Assembly: GCA_963921935.1 (NCBI GenBank)
Contig: OY998175.1
Location: 177,293,262 to 177,357,261 of the forward strand
Source of the DNA: Galeruca laticollis
Taxonomy: Eukaryota; Arthropoda; Insecta; Coleoptera; Chrysomelidae
Direction of reading: 5' to 3'
DNA length: 64,000 bases
Of the stretch, positions 33,936 to 44,730 are shown in pieces (the stretch's first letter is position 1; each line of letters starts with the position of its first letter). The position numbers and the translations under genes are program-made. Below the pieces are notes generated by a model. The model was not told where the DNA came from, made no database searches, and saw nothing but the letters and a program-made list of their open reading frames with translations.

Positions 33936-35058
33936 CTAGAAGTTGGGAACATTATTTTCAGTTCTTCTTTCCCAATCCAACGTCGGTTGGCTATAGTTAA
34001 GAGTTCTAATGTTGATGATATACGTGAAACAGATAAGAAATTTGTTTCCTTACCTTATATCAATGATCTGACTCCCAAACTTATTTCTGTTTTGAAACAT
34101 ATTCCACATGTTAAGATTTCAACGAGGAATGTGAAAACTGTAGGTTCCCTGTTTACCCGCACCAAAACTAAAGTCAAACCGTTAGAAAGTTCCAATGTTG
34201 TGTATAAGATCAATTGCAAGGATTGTCATAAAGCATACATTGGACAAACCTCGAGGCTTTTGCAGGGTAGAATAACATCTCACAAAAGCGATTGCAGATT
34301 GGGAAAGCCGTCTTGCGCTCTGTCGACCCATGTTATTGAATCACAACATGATATGGATTTCGAAGGAGTTGAAGTTTTAATTGGAGAAAATAACTACTAT
34401 AAAAGGGTTTTCTTGGAGATGGTGTTTATTAATGAAATTTAAAGACCCCTCAACACTAGATCAGATACTCAAAATCTGAGTCTCATCTATAATTTTATTT
34501 TGGAGTATGAGAATAATAAGATCAAAATTCCTAAAATATTTCCCCTAATACAGCACACTAACAATGCATAACATCTTCGTTAATGTAGTTTTTGCTGGTT
34601 TGCATTTTAGTTAAAGGCCATTTTGTGTTGTTCCATGCTAATTGTCACTTTTACCATTTGTTATCATTTGTTTTCATTTGGAGTTTCATCAGTTAATTTC
34701 TAACATCTTAAAATGTAATAATCATTGGGTGTTTAATCCGATAATAATTTCTAAATCAGTACAATGTTATTATTTGTAACGGTTTTTATGTTACTTTTAA
34801 ATGTTTTTTAAATGTATATATTGTTTATGGAGTTTTTATTGTTTCCAACTTTTATGGTATAGTCGATCTGACAATCTATTTTAGTAAGTACGACTATGTT
34901 TTGTAACGTATTGTTTTTAAATATATAATATTTGTAGTCATCGTGAGAAAGACCCCAAACAAGGGTTGAAAGCTTGATGAATAATAAAATTGCTTGATTT
35001 CTCACCAGGCCCACTGTTGACTGCTACACCCAGTTCTGGATGAACATATTTTGTTAAT
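33936..35058 (+). pseudogene. PLE family 2, inverted plus copy: GIY-YIG half only
   Basis: This is the 3' half of the same family in opposite orientation, nearly identical to 31,798-32,910. The frame up to TAA 34,440 contains V-V-Y-K-I-N-C-K-D-C-H-K-A-Y-I-G-Q-T-S-R and H-K-S-D-C-R (GIY-YIG nuclease). It stops four codons earlier in the I-E-R-P-L-N-T-R-S region because of a substitution, and the RT is missing. The junction at about 33,936 with the minus copy gives a head-to-head pair in which both copies have lost their 5' parts. Confidence 0.85.
34938..34980 (+). ncRNA. Hammerhead-like motif, PLE family 2, plus copy
   Basis: TCATC, GTGAGAA (C3 and G8 mutated), extra A, GACCC-CAAACAA-GGGTT (good stem II), GAA, AGCT, T, GATGA. 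Stem I pairs perfectly. This copy keeps stem II but has lost core residues, while the minus copy keeps the core but has a weaker stem II, so the family's consensus would fit both. Confidence 0.45.
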
Positions 35059-35078
35059 ATTCTTCAGTCAAACGTACG

Positions 35079-35080
<2 letters not shown>

Positions 35081-35149
<69 letters not shown>
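35081..35149. repeat. (TA)n microsatellite, right flank of PLE family 2
   Basis: Long uninterrupted alternating tract. With 31,738-31,797 it brackets the PLE pair, as if a (TA)n tract had been the insertion target. Confidence 0.95.
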
Positions 35150-35152
<3 letters not shown>

Positions 35153-35226
35153 AGCAACGAATAGATTAGTGGGTAGCCCCTTCTTCTATTTGCGTGCAAT
35201 ACCCACTAATCTATTCGTTGCTTATT
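35149..35226. repeat. Perfect 27-bp inverted repeat with 24-nt loop
   Basis: The left arm 35,149-35,175 (starting AATAAGCAACGAATAGATTA) and right arm 35,200-35,226 are exact reverse complements. The loop has CCCCTTCTTCTATTTGCGTG. Similar sequence (TAGCCC..., GCGTGAATTACCCA) lies at 31,698-31,735 on the far side of the PLE pair, so it is probably part of the pre-insertion sequence. Confidence 0.85.
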
Positions 35227-35278
35227 GTTCATATGTCACGCACTATTCGTACATCTTATATATATATATATATATATG

Positions 35279-37280
35279 ACTTATCGTCATAAATTTTAAA
35301 CAGAATAACTCCCAAAAATATATGAAATTGTAACATTGTCAAAGGACGAATAGAGGTTACCTTCTCAAAAATATATATAATTATCATTTTTTACGTATGA
35401 ACCGATATAATGAAATATATCTCATATCCAATTGAACGTCTATGATATCAATTATCTTTTATAATTATAAATACACTAGTATTATTAGAAATCAGTACCT
35501 GAATTTTTCATATTGTAAACATCGTGAGTCATCAAAGCAAATTTCATTCCTTGATACACTATAAATTCATAATTTATTCACAGCACAGAGGATGACATGT
35601 ATATTTCACCTAGAATATTAAAAGAATCTGAAATAAAATAAAATTATTATTGGGTAATAATAAACAGAAAATTTTGATACGAATATACAAACGAATTAAT
35701 CACAGTTGTCGAAAGTCAACTATTGAAATGTCAATTCAAAGCGGATGAAAAATATCATAGAAGATTAATAGCAGAATAGTCAACCACAGACATATTTCGA
35801 AGTCTGAAGTATTGATTTTTTTTAAAGCTGTTTATATAAAAAAGGTTATTGTACTGAATAATAGGATGAGTTTATATAAGATAATGGTCTAGTAAAATAA
35901 CAGAAAGGGTTTGAAAAATATTATAAAGGATTATAACGAATTATTGATTGTAGATTTATTGATATGTTCATTTAAAGTGGGAGAGATGTTATTAGTGTAT
36001 TAAATTATAAGACATAGTTTGGGACTATTTAAGAGGTAGAAAAGTATAATGAATTATTTTAAAATTTTCACAAATAATTAGGAACAATAATAATGAGGGA
36101 AAGAAAAGATAAATTTAATATAAAACATCTAATAAACAAGGTTGTAATATCTAGCAACTTGGTAGTGTTTTGTTTGAAATAACAAGGCTAGCAACCGGGA
36201 GTTGTTGATTTGAAAAAGAAGGAAGGTATCTGGGGTGATCCGAAGCGGATGAACATGTAAGAGAATTTTTCTTAAAATTTTATTGAAATTATGAAAAAAT
36301 GATGTAAATTTGAAATAAAAACATAATACAAAAGATAAAGTAGAATACGAGAAACGTTTAAACCAGAAATTAACCGTAAAACATAATTATTTGTGGAAAT
36401 ATATAGAATTTAAAATTTGATTGGGGACGCTATGCAAGAATTTTGATTATATTATCACATTAAAGCTATAATTGATAGTGAAGAACATTCAGAAGCATCT
36501 TTAAACTGTATTTGGCGAATATAGCTAACAATTTAATAAATTTATTGACTTACCTGTATTCGAAAATATCGAGTTGGTGTCCACGATTCCAGAAGAGAGT
36601 CCAGCCTGATACCAGAGGAAGAATCGGGAACAGAGTGCACTTACTAAACTTTTAAGTGATACACAGGTCAGTGTTTTTTAATAATTTACATGGTATACCA
36701 TAATAAAAAGTCAGACTTATAATTTATTTGGCCAAATTTCACTATGAACAATTTTTAGCAATTTAAGAATATCCATTTCATGTAATTTAGTAGCAATAGT
36801 AAGGGTTTTCACAAATTTTTCATTATAATCATAATGTTTTTCAATTTTATCACGATTCACCATTATATAAACTAAATTTTGTTGACTTGTCTGTATTTCA
36901 TTTCTACCATCCACAGAACATAAAATGAGTGATATCATAGAGGTTAAATAGGTATGCTCCGCGCTCAGATTCAAAGCACATGTTGAGTAAATTATGGTAA
37001 GACAATATTCAAACTATACAATTTCATATATTTTCATATCATCCGGGACCCAACGAGAGTATAGTGTTCTCATGCTCACCATTCATATAAATACATATAA
37101 CAATTTAAAATATTAACAATATAAAGATCACTGAGCTAGCCATACATACATATATATATATATGTATAGAATTTAAAAATCATAGATAAATAAATTTCAT
37201 TCTCATTAATAAAAAAAAAGAAAAATTCATAAAATTATATAATAAACTATAATAAATGTATAAAAAAAAAATAACAACAA
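35279..37280 (+). repeat. 5' LTR
   Basis: Starts ACTTATCGTCATAAATTTTA and ends ...AACAA just before the PBS. It provides promoter and polyadenylation signals in this class, but I could not place a TATA box with confidence among many AT-rich candidates. It contains an antisense open frame at 36,717-36,974. Confidence 0.9.
36717..36974 (-). CDS. Antisense 85-codon frame inside the 5' LTR
   Basis: A minus-strand frame, open further upstream without an ATG at its listed start (TTG), ending ...I-V-H-S-E-I-W-P-N-K-L. Composition looks protein-like: balanced hydrophobic and charged residues and several Leu/Ile-rich helical stretches. I do not recognise it. The copy in the 3' LTR is the same because the LTRs are nearly identical, so that is not independent evidence of selection. 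It could be a captured fragment of another gene or chance. Confidence 0.25.
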   Translation of the reverse strand: MNLSAEHTYLTSMISLILCSVDGRNEIQTSQQNLVYIMVNRDKIEKHYDYNEKFVKTLTIATKLHEMDILKLLKIVHSEIWPNKL

Positions 37281-37281
37281 A

Positions 37282-37303
37282 TTGGCACCCAAAAACGTGG
37301 GGC
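37282..37303 (+). promoter_or_regulatory. Primer binding site
   Basis: TTGGCACCC followed by AAAAACGTGGGGC, immediately after the LTR. It resembles the TGGCGCCCAACGTGGGGC-type site used with a tRNA-Lys primer in Osvaldo-like elements, with changes. A related sequence recurs at 47,141-47,163. Confidence 0.75.
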
Positions 37304-37400
37304 GATTTAGAAATAATTGGTAGGATTTAGTGAGGAGTATGAATAAAACATATACAAATAATATTAAATAAAATTAGTAACGATATTATAAATAAATACC

Positions 37401-38513
37401 ATGGACAGGAAGATGACACTGAGAGACGGAAAACAAGTAGGAGGAGAAAGTGGAACTGAGCAAGAAAGAGAAGAAAGTCATGGTAGAGGAGATTACCAAG
37501 TATTCCATTTAGAACAGGGACAACAATCTGGAGGGAATGTACCAGAGGAAGACTCGACAGGAGATGAGGAAGTAGAAGAACAGGAAGATAGAAGAAGGGA
37601 ATCGCAAGGAAGAACAGTTACCAATGATCAATTTATGCAATTTTTGATTACAATGAAGGACGAATTGAGGGGAGATATGAATAAAATAGAAAAAAAATTA
37701 AGTGGAGATATCAACATCATAAGTGGAAATATGAATAACATGGAGGAGGAGATAAATGGAAACATAGATACAATGAGAGGAGGCATCAACATGATAAATG
37801 GGAATATGAACAGAATAGAAGGTACTTTGAATAAAAAAATGGACCAGATGAGTGGAAACATAGACAAATTGGAAAAGAAAATTGAAGATGTGAAATCTGA
37901 AAGTATTAAAGAAATCCAGAAAATCAGGGAAGAAAACGAAGAATTTCAAAGAAGAATGGATAAGGTGCAACAAAATATTGAGGAGCAAAATAAAAATTTA
38001 AGAACGGAGATTCAAGACAATGGAATAAAAATCCGGGAAGAGATAAAAAAACATGTTAATGAGGAAATTCAAGAATGGGGTAGAGGTTTGGAAGAAAATT
38101 TATTAGGAACTATTGTACTAGAAGTTGATAAACAAAATGAAAATATAATCAGAGAAGTAGAACATATAAAAGTACAAAGACAAATAAATGAAGAAATAAT
38201 ACAGAAGGTAGATAAAAAAGTTAAGGATTTAAATGTTAGGCTGGATGAACAAACAGGAACAAATGAAAAAAGGTCCGAAGTCATGGGTAGATCATTTAAT
38301 AAGGAATTAGAAGAGATGAATAGGAAACTACAAGAAACGGTAGAAGAAATAGAGGATACTGTCAGAAGAAATGGAGGAGGAGTTATATACAATGGGAATA
38401 TGGATTTAGGGGTTAAATTTGACGGAAATATTAATCTAATACACCCAAAAGTATTTATTAAAATTGTAAAAAGTAAATTGAGGGGAATAAGGGATTTGAT
38501 GGAAAAAAAATAG
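37401..38513 (+). CDS. gag: Coiled-coil N-terminal Gag region (370 aa)
   Basis: Starts at ATG 37,401, about 100 bp after the PBS. Residues 1-75 are polar and acidic. Residues about 80-330 form a long predicted coiled coil with an internally repeated N-x-N-M/I-N-x-I/M-E pattern (I-S-G-N-M-N-N-M-E, I-N-G-N-M-N-R-I-E). The end, I-N-L-I-H-P-K-V-F-I-K-I-V-K-S-K-L-R-G, looks like the first capsid helices. The frame stops at TAG 38,511 directly after a run of eight A residues, while the capsid continues in the -1 frame. Together with the next frame it would make one Gag: coiled coil, capsid and nucleic-acid binding tail. Whether the break is a mutation or a used frameshift is unknown. Confidence 0.8.
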   Translation: MDRKMTLRDGKQVGGESGTEQEREESHGRGDYQVFHLEQGQQSGGNVPEEDSTGDEEVEEQEDRRRESQGRTVTNDQFMQFLITMKDELRGDMNKIEKKLSGDINIISGNMNNMEEEINGNIDTMRGGINMINGNMNRIEGTLNKKMDQMSGNIDKLEKKIEDVKSESIKEIQKIREENEEFQRRMDKVQQNIEEQNKNLRTEIQDNGIKIREEIKKHVNEEIQEWGRGLEENLLGTIVLEVDKQNENIIREVEHIKVQRQINEEIIQKVDKKVKDLNVRLDEQTGTNEKRSEVMGRSFNKELEEMNRKLQETVEEIEDTVRRNGGGVIYNGNMDLGVKFDGNINLIHPKVFIKIVKSKLRGIRDLMEKK

Positions 38514-39376
38514 CGATAAGAGGGATGTTATCAGGCCATGCACTACTCTGGTTCTGCAATAAAGAGGAACAAATAAATAATATGGAGGAATTTGAAAACC
38601 AATTTGTAAATTATTTTTGGGGGGAATTACAACAAGCAAATTTCCGGGAAAAGTTATATTTTGGCAAATTTGATTATAATAAAGGGAAAAATTTAAATTC
38701 ATATGCAATGCAATTATATAATATGGCACAGTATTTAGAACCGGTAATGAAAGAAGAGGAATTGGTTTTATACGTAGGTAGACACTTTAATACAGAGGTA
38801 TCGGAGACTATTGCACTCCACAACATTAAAACCATGGATAATTTGTCATGCTACCTACAGAGAGTGGAGAGAAGTATTTTAAATGCAAATGGGATAAATA
38901 GGTATCAGAATAGAAATGAAGACATAAGAAATGATAGGACAAGAGAGAATGGAAACGGAATTTTCAGAAGAGAGAATTATAATAGAAATGAAAATAGGAA
39001 TAATGGATATAGGAATTTTGAGAATAGAAGAAATCCAGAAAATGGAGACAGATATCATAGAGATGGAGACAGAAATCATGGAAATGGAGATAGAAATAAT
39101 GGTGGTAGGCAATATGAAAATAGAGGGAATCAAGTGAACTTCGACAGAAGAAATTATGATGGAAATAGGAACGGAAATTGGCGACAGAATAGAGGGGAAG
39201 GAAGAAACAATTACAATGATAGAAGAAATTATAATCAAAGGAACCCAGAAAGAAACTATGAAGAAGAAAACCATAGAGAGGAAGATAGACGACAAGTAAA
39301 TCACATCATACAAGAGCAGGAAGGATCAAACAATGATCCAAATCAAGAGCAAAATTTGCAAAGAAATTTTGCATAA
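38501..39376 (+). CDS. gag: Gag capsid and basic RNA-binding tail
   Basis: In the -1 frame relative to the coiled-coil frame, reading begins around 38,501 (G-K-K-I-A-I-R-G-M-L-S-G-H-A-L-L-W-F). A retrotransposon Gag domain follows with F-E-N-Q-F-V-N-Y-F-W-G, N-F-R-E-K-L-Y-F-G-K-F and L-N-S-Y-A-M-Q-L-Y-N-M. The first ATG in frame is 38,525. From about residue 120 the protein becomes very rich in Asn, Arg and Gly with N-x-N/R-N repeats and no CCHC zinc knuckle, so RNA binding is presumably through this basic tail. It stops at TAA 39,374-39,376. The heptamer AAATTTT (39,364-39,370) sits just before the stop in the right phase for -1 frameshifting into pol. Confidence 0.85.
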   Translation, partial: GKKIAIRGMLSGHALLWFCNKEEQINNMEEFENQFVNYFWGELQQANFREKLYFGKFDYNKGKNLNSYAMQLYNMAQYLEPVMKEEELVLYVGRHFNTEVSETIALHNIKTMDNLSCYLQRVERSILNANGINRYQNRNEDIRNDRTRENGNGIFRRENYNRNENRNNGYRNFENRRNPENGDRYHRDGDRNHGNGDRNNGGRQYENRGNQVNFDRRNYDGNRNGNWRQNRGEGRNNYNDRRNYNQRNPERNYEEENHREEDRRQVNHIIQEQEGSNNDPNQEQNLQRNFA

Positions 39377-42300
39377 ATCGTCCTTGCGTTCGTAATATTA
39401 TCTATTCTTCTCATTATCAACACCCAAGAGAATTTATAGATGAAAGTTCACACTGTAATGAAAATATAACATTAATATTTATAGAAGGGTATTTATTAGA
39501 TGTAAAATGCAAAATTTTATTAGATACAGGATCTGAAGTTTCAATTATAAATCATAATATAATAGAAAATATAAAACAAGATGATATTACGGTGATTAAT
39601 ACTAACAAGATATCATTAGTAGGGGCGAATGATAAAAAACTTTATGAAACAAATCAAACTATTATAATTAATTTAAAAATCGATGCAAATATTATTCCAG
39701 TACAACTATTAATCGTTAGAAATTTAAAATATGATATAATATTAGGTAATGATGAATTAAATAGACATAGGATAATTATAGATTATAATCAGGGATGCAT
39801 TAGATATCAAAATTCAAATATAAATTTTATGAAACAATATACAAACAATGATATACAAAATCTTGATATTAAGGAAATAAATCAAATTGGGGAAGAAATA
39901 AAAGTTTCAGGAGAATTATGTCACAGGGAATATCAAGATAGGGTATATGAGCTTCTACAACATCATAAGCGACTATTTAATGAGGAAGTTCGTGTAGCAT
40001 CCAGATATGTACATAAATTGGAAGTAACAGCAGAGATAAAGAATTTCAAAATTAAAACATATCCAATACCATACAGGCTGAAGACGGAAGTATATGAAGA
40101 AATCACAAAGATGTTGAATGATGGAATTATCGAAAGATCAAATTCTCAATACATCAGTGCCATCACATGTGTTAAGAAGAAAACAGGAGAAATAAGGTTA
40201 TGTTTGGATGCTAGAAATATTAACAGTTATACAAAGAAACAATATGAAAGTCCATTAAACATAGATTGTATTTTTGGTAGAATTACAAAAACTAATATTT
40301 TCTCAAAACTAGATCTTAAACACAGCTTCTGGTTAATTCCTTTAGATCCAAAAAGTAGGCCGTATACAGCATTTATGATGGATGGAATTGTGTATCAATT
40401 TTGTGTAGTACCATTCGGGTTACAAAGTTCTTGTGCTGCACTGGTACGAACTCTACATACTATCTTGAACCAATATGAAGACTTCACGTTGCATTATATC
40501 GATGACATCCTTATATTTTCTGAAACAGAAGAAAAACATCAGGAACATTTAAAAATCATACTTAAAGAATTGGAAGAAGCAGGATTGAAATTAAATTTGG
40601 ATAAATGCCAATTTTATAAAAAGGAGGTAGAATATCTGGGATATATTCTAAGTGATACAGGAGTAACAATGAATCCAGAAAGAGTTAAAGCGATACTGGA
40701 ATATCAAACACCTAAGAATCTAAAAAATTTGAGGGGATTCCTTGGGATTCTAAATTATTTCAAGCGACTAATTCCAGACTTAAGTAGAAGAGAGATTCCT
40801 CTAATTGAACTATTAAAGAAGGACATAAAATGGAAATGGGATGAAAGACGGGACAAAGCTTTCCAGGAACTAAAAGAAATATTTTTGAAGAAACTCAAAG
40901 TTTATCACCCACAATATGATAAACCTTTCATTTTGAAAACAGATGCATCTATGGAAAGATTAGCAGGAGTTTTGATACAAATCCAAGATGAAGAGGAGGT
41001 TCCCATAAGTTTCATATCCAGGGTAACAAAAGCAGCGGAGAGAAAATATTCCATAACTGAGTTGGAAATGGCTAGTGTGGTGTTTTGTATAAGTAAGCTA
41101 AGATTTTTCTTACTACGAGCGAAATTTACACTAGAAACAAACCATATGGCACTAACATCGATGTTAAAAAACAGATATGCTAATAATCGGATACATAGAT
41201 GGATTCTACTCCTACAAGAATATGAGTTTGATATAAAATATGTACCTGGAAAATTAAATATTGTAGCGGACGCATTAAGTAGAGTAAACGATAATGGAAA
41301 CGAGCCAAGGCAATATCAAATAGGAGTAAATACATTACACCAAACTGAAGGGATATTTACTCTAGCCAGAGTAAAAGAGGATCAAAGACAAATAGATAGT
41401 ATAAATACTAGAGGAGCAGTGAAAATTGGAGATGTATGGTATAAACAGATTGAGGATAGAGAAGTTTATATAATAACAAGAGAATATGCTAAGGAGATTA
41501 TTAAACATTTACATATAGAAAATGGACATATAGGAACAAGAAAATTGTGGATGTTATTTAGAGAAAATTATATAGCTAAGAAAGATTTAAGTATTGTAAA
41601 AGAAGTTTGTAAATATTGTGAATTTTGTCAAATAGGCAAAGAAAAGAATTTTCATAATTATATGACAACGAAGTCAATTATAACAAGTAAACCGTTGCAA
41701 ATAGTGGCAATTGATTTTATAGGGAATTTAATTAAAAGTACAATGGGCAATAGACACTTATTAGTAATGGTAGATGTATATAGTAAATATGTGAAAATAT
41801 ATCCATGTAAGAGGACAAATGCAAAAGTCGTAATTGATTGTTTTAAAGAGTACATAGAAGAGGTTGGAACACCAGAAACCGTGATACTTGATCATGCGAC
41901 GTATTTTGAGAGCCGAAAACTAAAACAATATACTGACAATAAACAGATAAAGTTACAATTTATAAGTATAAGAAAACCGAGTTCTAATCCAGCAGAACGA
42001 TATATCAAAGAAATCATTAAGTATTTAAGAATGTTATGCCAAGAAAATCATAAAAGATGGGATGAACGATTGGATATTATTGAAAAGTTCATAAATGAGT
42101 TACCACATGGAGTAACGGATGAGAATCCAATTTATATCATGAAGGGTATACAACCTGAACGTCACTGGAATTTAAATAGACAATCAACAATGGCAAGTGT
42201 ACTTGAAAAAGTCAATAAAAGAATCTTAAGTAATGCTGAGAAATATATTAAGAAACAAGACAAAAAGAAGCCCAAGCCAATAAAGTTTAATAAAGGGGAT

Positions 42301-42492
42301 ATGGTCATTGTCAAATCTTTAAAGGTACCAAAGAAAGAGGAAGGTCAATGTGCGAAACTATTATACCCATTCGAAGGTCCGTATATTATTGATACAGAAA
42401 ATGGTCAGAATAGTTATAGATTACTATATCCAAATACAAAAATATTAAGGGGTATATTTAATATCGAACACATTTATAAATTCTATTCTTAA
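39371..42492 (+). CDS. pol: Pol polyprotein: protease, RT, RNase H, integrase
   Basis: Open in the -1 frame from the end of gag (F-C-I-N-R-P-C-V) to TAA 42,490. Order: aspartic protease, with L-L-D-T-G-S-E-V-S at about 39,517-39,543. RT with F-S-K-L-D-L-K-H-S-F-W and the Y-I-D-D active site at 40,495-40,506. RNase H with K-T-D-A-S, I-T-E-L-E and A-D-A-L-S-R, but E-T-N-H where T-D-H is usual. Integrase with an H-x3-H/C-x2-C zinc site (H-I-E-N-G-H, C-K-Y-C-E-F-C), then A-I-D-F-I-G, I-L-D-H-A-T-Y-F and N-P-A-E-R. The last two acidic residues are 34 residues apart. A C-terminal chromatin/DNA-binding tail follows. No stop or frameshift is seen, so the frame is intact over more than 1000 codons. 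Confidence 0.95.
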
Positions 42493-42712
42493 AGAATAGG
42501 TGTTAAAAACGATGAATAGATAATATTACAAACATTTAAATTCATAGGAAATAAGTTGTTTGTAAATAGTAGATTAAGATAGGATAGTTATACAACCAAA
42601 ATTAGTATAGAAGTTGCCAATTATGTGAGCAAATAGTAATGGAACGATAAGTTGTTTTTTGGGGAAATTCAAATTCAAACAAAGATTAACTATGTTAATA
42701 TTTATTAAATTT
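42493..42712. other. Short untranslated stretch between pol and the polypurine tract
   Basis: About 220 bp of AT-rich DNA without a reading frame; no env gene is present. Confidence 0.5.
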
Positions 42713-42730
42713 AAATTTGAGGGGATTTAA
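42713..42730 (+). promoter_or_regulatory. Polypurine tract
   Basis: AAATTTGAGGGGATTTAA lies immediately upstream of the 3' LTR. GAGGGGA is the purine core that would prime plus-strand DNA. Confidence 0.65.
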
Positions 42731-44730
42731 ACTTATCGTCATAAATTTTAAACAGAATAACTCCCAAAAATATATGAAATTGTAACATTGTCAAAGGACG
42801 AATAGAGGTTACCTTCTCAAAAATATATATAATTATCATTTTTTACGTATGAACCGATATAATGAAATATATCTCATATCCAATTGAACGTCTATGATAT
42901 CAATTATCTTTTATAATTATAAATACACTAGTATTATTAGAAATCAGTACCTGAATTTTTCATATTGTAAACATCGTGAGTCATCAAAGCAAATTTCATT
43001 CCTTGATACACTATAAATTCATAATTTATTCACAGCACAGAGGATGACATGTATATTTCACCTAGAATATTAAAAGAATCTGAAATAAAATAAAATTATT
43101 ATTGGGTAATAATAAACAGAAAATTTTGATACGAATATACAAACGAATTAATCACAGTTGTCGAAAGTCAACTATTGAAATGTCAATTCAAAGCGGATGA
43201 AAAATATCATAGAAGATTAATAGCAGAATAGTCAACCACAGACATATTTCGAAGTCTGAAGTATTGATTTTTTTTAAAGCTGTTTATATAAAAAAGGTTA
43301 TTGTACTGAATAATAGGATGAGTTTATATAAGATAATGGTCTAGTAAAATAACAGAAAGGGTTTGAAAAATATTATAAAGGATTATAACGAATTATTGAT
43401 TGTAGATTTATTGATATGTTCATTTAAAGTGGGAGAGATGTTATTAGTGTATTAAATTATAAGACATAGTTTGGAACTATTTAAGAGGTAGAAAAGTATA
43501 ATGAATTATTTTAAAATTTTCACAAATAATTAGGAACAATAATAATGAGGGAAAGAAAAGATAAATTTAATATAAAACATCTAATAAACAAGGTTGTAAT
43601 ATCTAGCAACTTGGTAGTGTTTTGTTTGAAATAACAAGGCTAGCAACCGGGAGTTGTTGATTTGAAAAAGAAGGAAGGTATCTGGGGTGATCCGAAGCGG
43701 ATGAACATGTAAGAGAATTTTTCTTAAAATTTTATTGAAATTATGAAAAAATCATGTAAATTTGAAATAAAAACATAATACAAAAGATAAAGTAGAATAC
43801 GAGGAACGTTTAAACCAGAAATTAACCGTAAAACATAATTATTTGTGGAAATATATAGAATTTAAAATTTGATTGGGGACGCTATGCAAGAATTTTGATT
43901 ATATTATCACATTAAAGCTATAATTGATAGTGAAGAACATTCAGAAGCATCTTTAAACTGTATAAGGCGAATATAGCTAACAATTTAATAAATTTATTGA
44001 CTTACCTGTATTCGAAAATATCGAGTTGGTGTCCACGATTCCAGAAGAGAGTCCAGCCTGATACCAGAGGAAGAATCGGGAACAGAGTGCACTTACTAAA
44101 CTTTTAAGTGATACACAGGTCAGTGTTTTTTAATAATTTACATGGTATACCATAATAAAAAGTCAGACTTATAATTTATTTGGCCAAATTTCACTATGAA
44201 CAATTTTTAGCAATTTAAGAATATCCATTTCATGTAATTTAGTAGCAATAGTAAGGGTTTTCACAAATTTTTCATTATAATCATAATGTTTTTCAATTTT
44301 ATCACGATTCACCATTATATAAACTAAATTTTGTTGACTTGTCTGTATTTCATTTCTACCATCCACAGAACATAAAATGAGTGATATCATAGAGGTTAAA
44401 TAGGTATGTTCCGCGCTCAGATTCAAAGCACATGTTGAGTAAATTATGGTAAGACAATATTCAAACTATACAATTTCATATATTTTCATATCATCCGGGA
44501 CCCAACGAGAGTATAGTGTTCTTATGCTCACCATTCATATAAATACATATAACAATTTGAAATATTAACAATATAAAGATCACTGAGCTAGCCATACATA
44601 CATATATATATATGTATAGAATTTAAAAATCATAGATAAATAAATTTCATTCTCATTAATAAAAAAAAAAGAAAAATTCATAAAATTATATAATAAACTA
44701 TAATAAATGTATAAAAAAAAATATCAACAA
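42731..44730 (+). repeat. 3' LTR
   Basis: Nearly identical to 35,279-37,280, and it includes the antisense frame at 44,169-44,426. It ends ...CAACAA before a TA-rich flank. Confidence 0.9.

Larger units (their letters stand above)
35279..44730 (+). mobile_element. Young full-length Ty3/gypsy element with 2-kb LTRs
   Basis: Two direct 2.0-kb LTRs (35,279-37,280 and 42,731-44,730) enclose PBS, gag and pol in canonical gypsy order. By eye the LTRs differ at only about ten positions, for example 36,033/43,475 (G/A) and the CTGTAT(TT/AA)GGCG site, so the insertion is young. Very long LTRs and a TGGC-type PBS with AACGTGGGGC suggest an Osvaldo/Ulysses-like group (inference). There is no env. Both flanks are TA-rich, which hides the target duplication. 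Confidence 0.95.

Noticed and set aside
37628..39313. Several minus-strand hydrophobic frames opposite gag
   Set aside because: Antisense shadows of the Asn/Glu/Lys-rich gag coding sequence.
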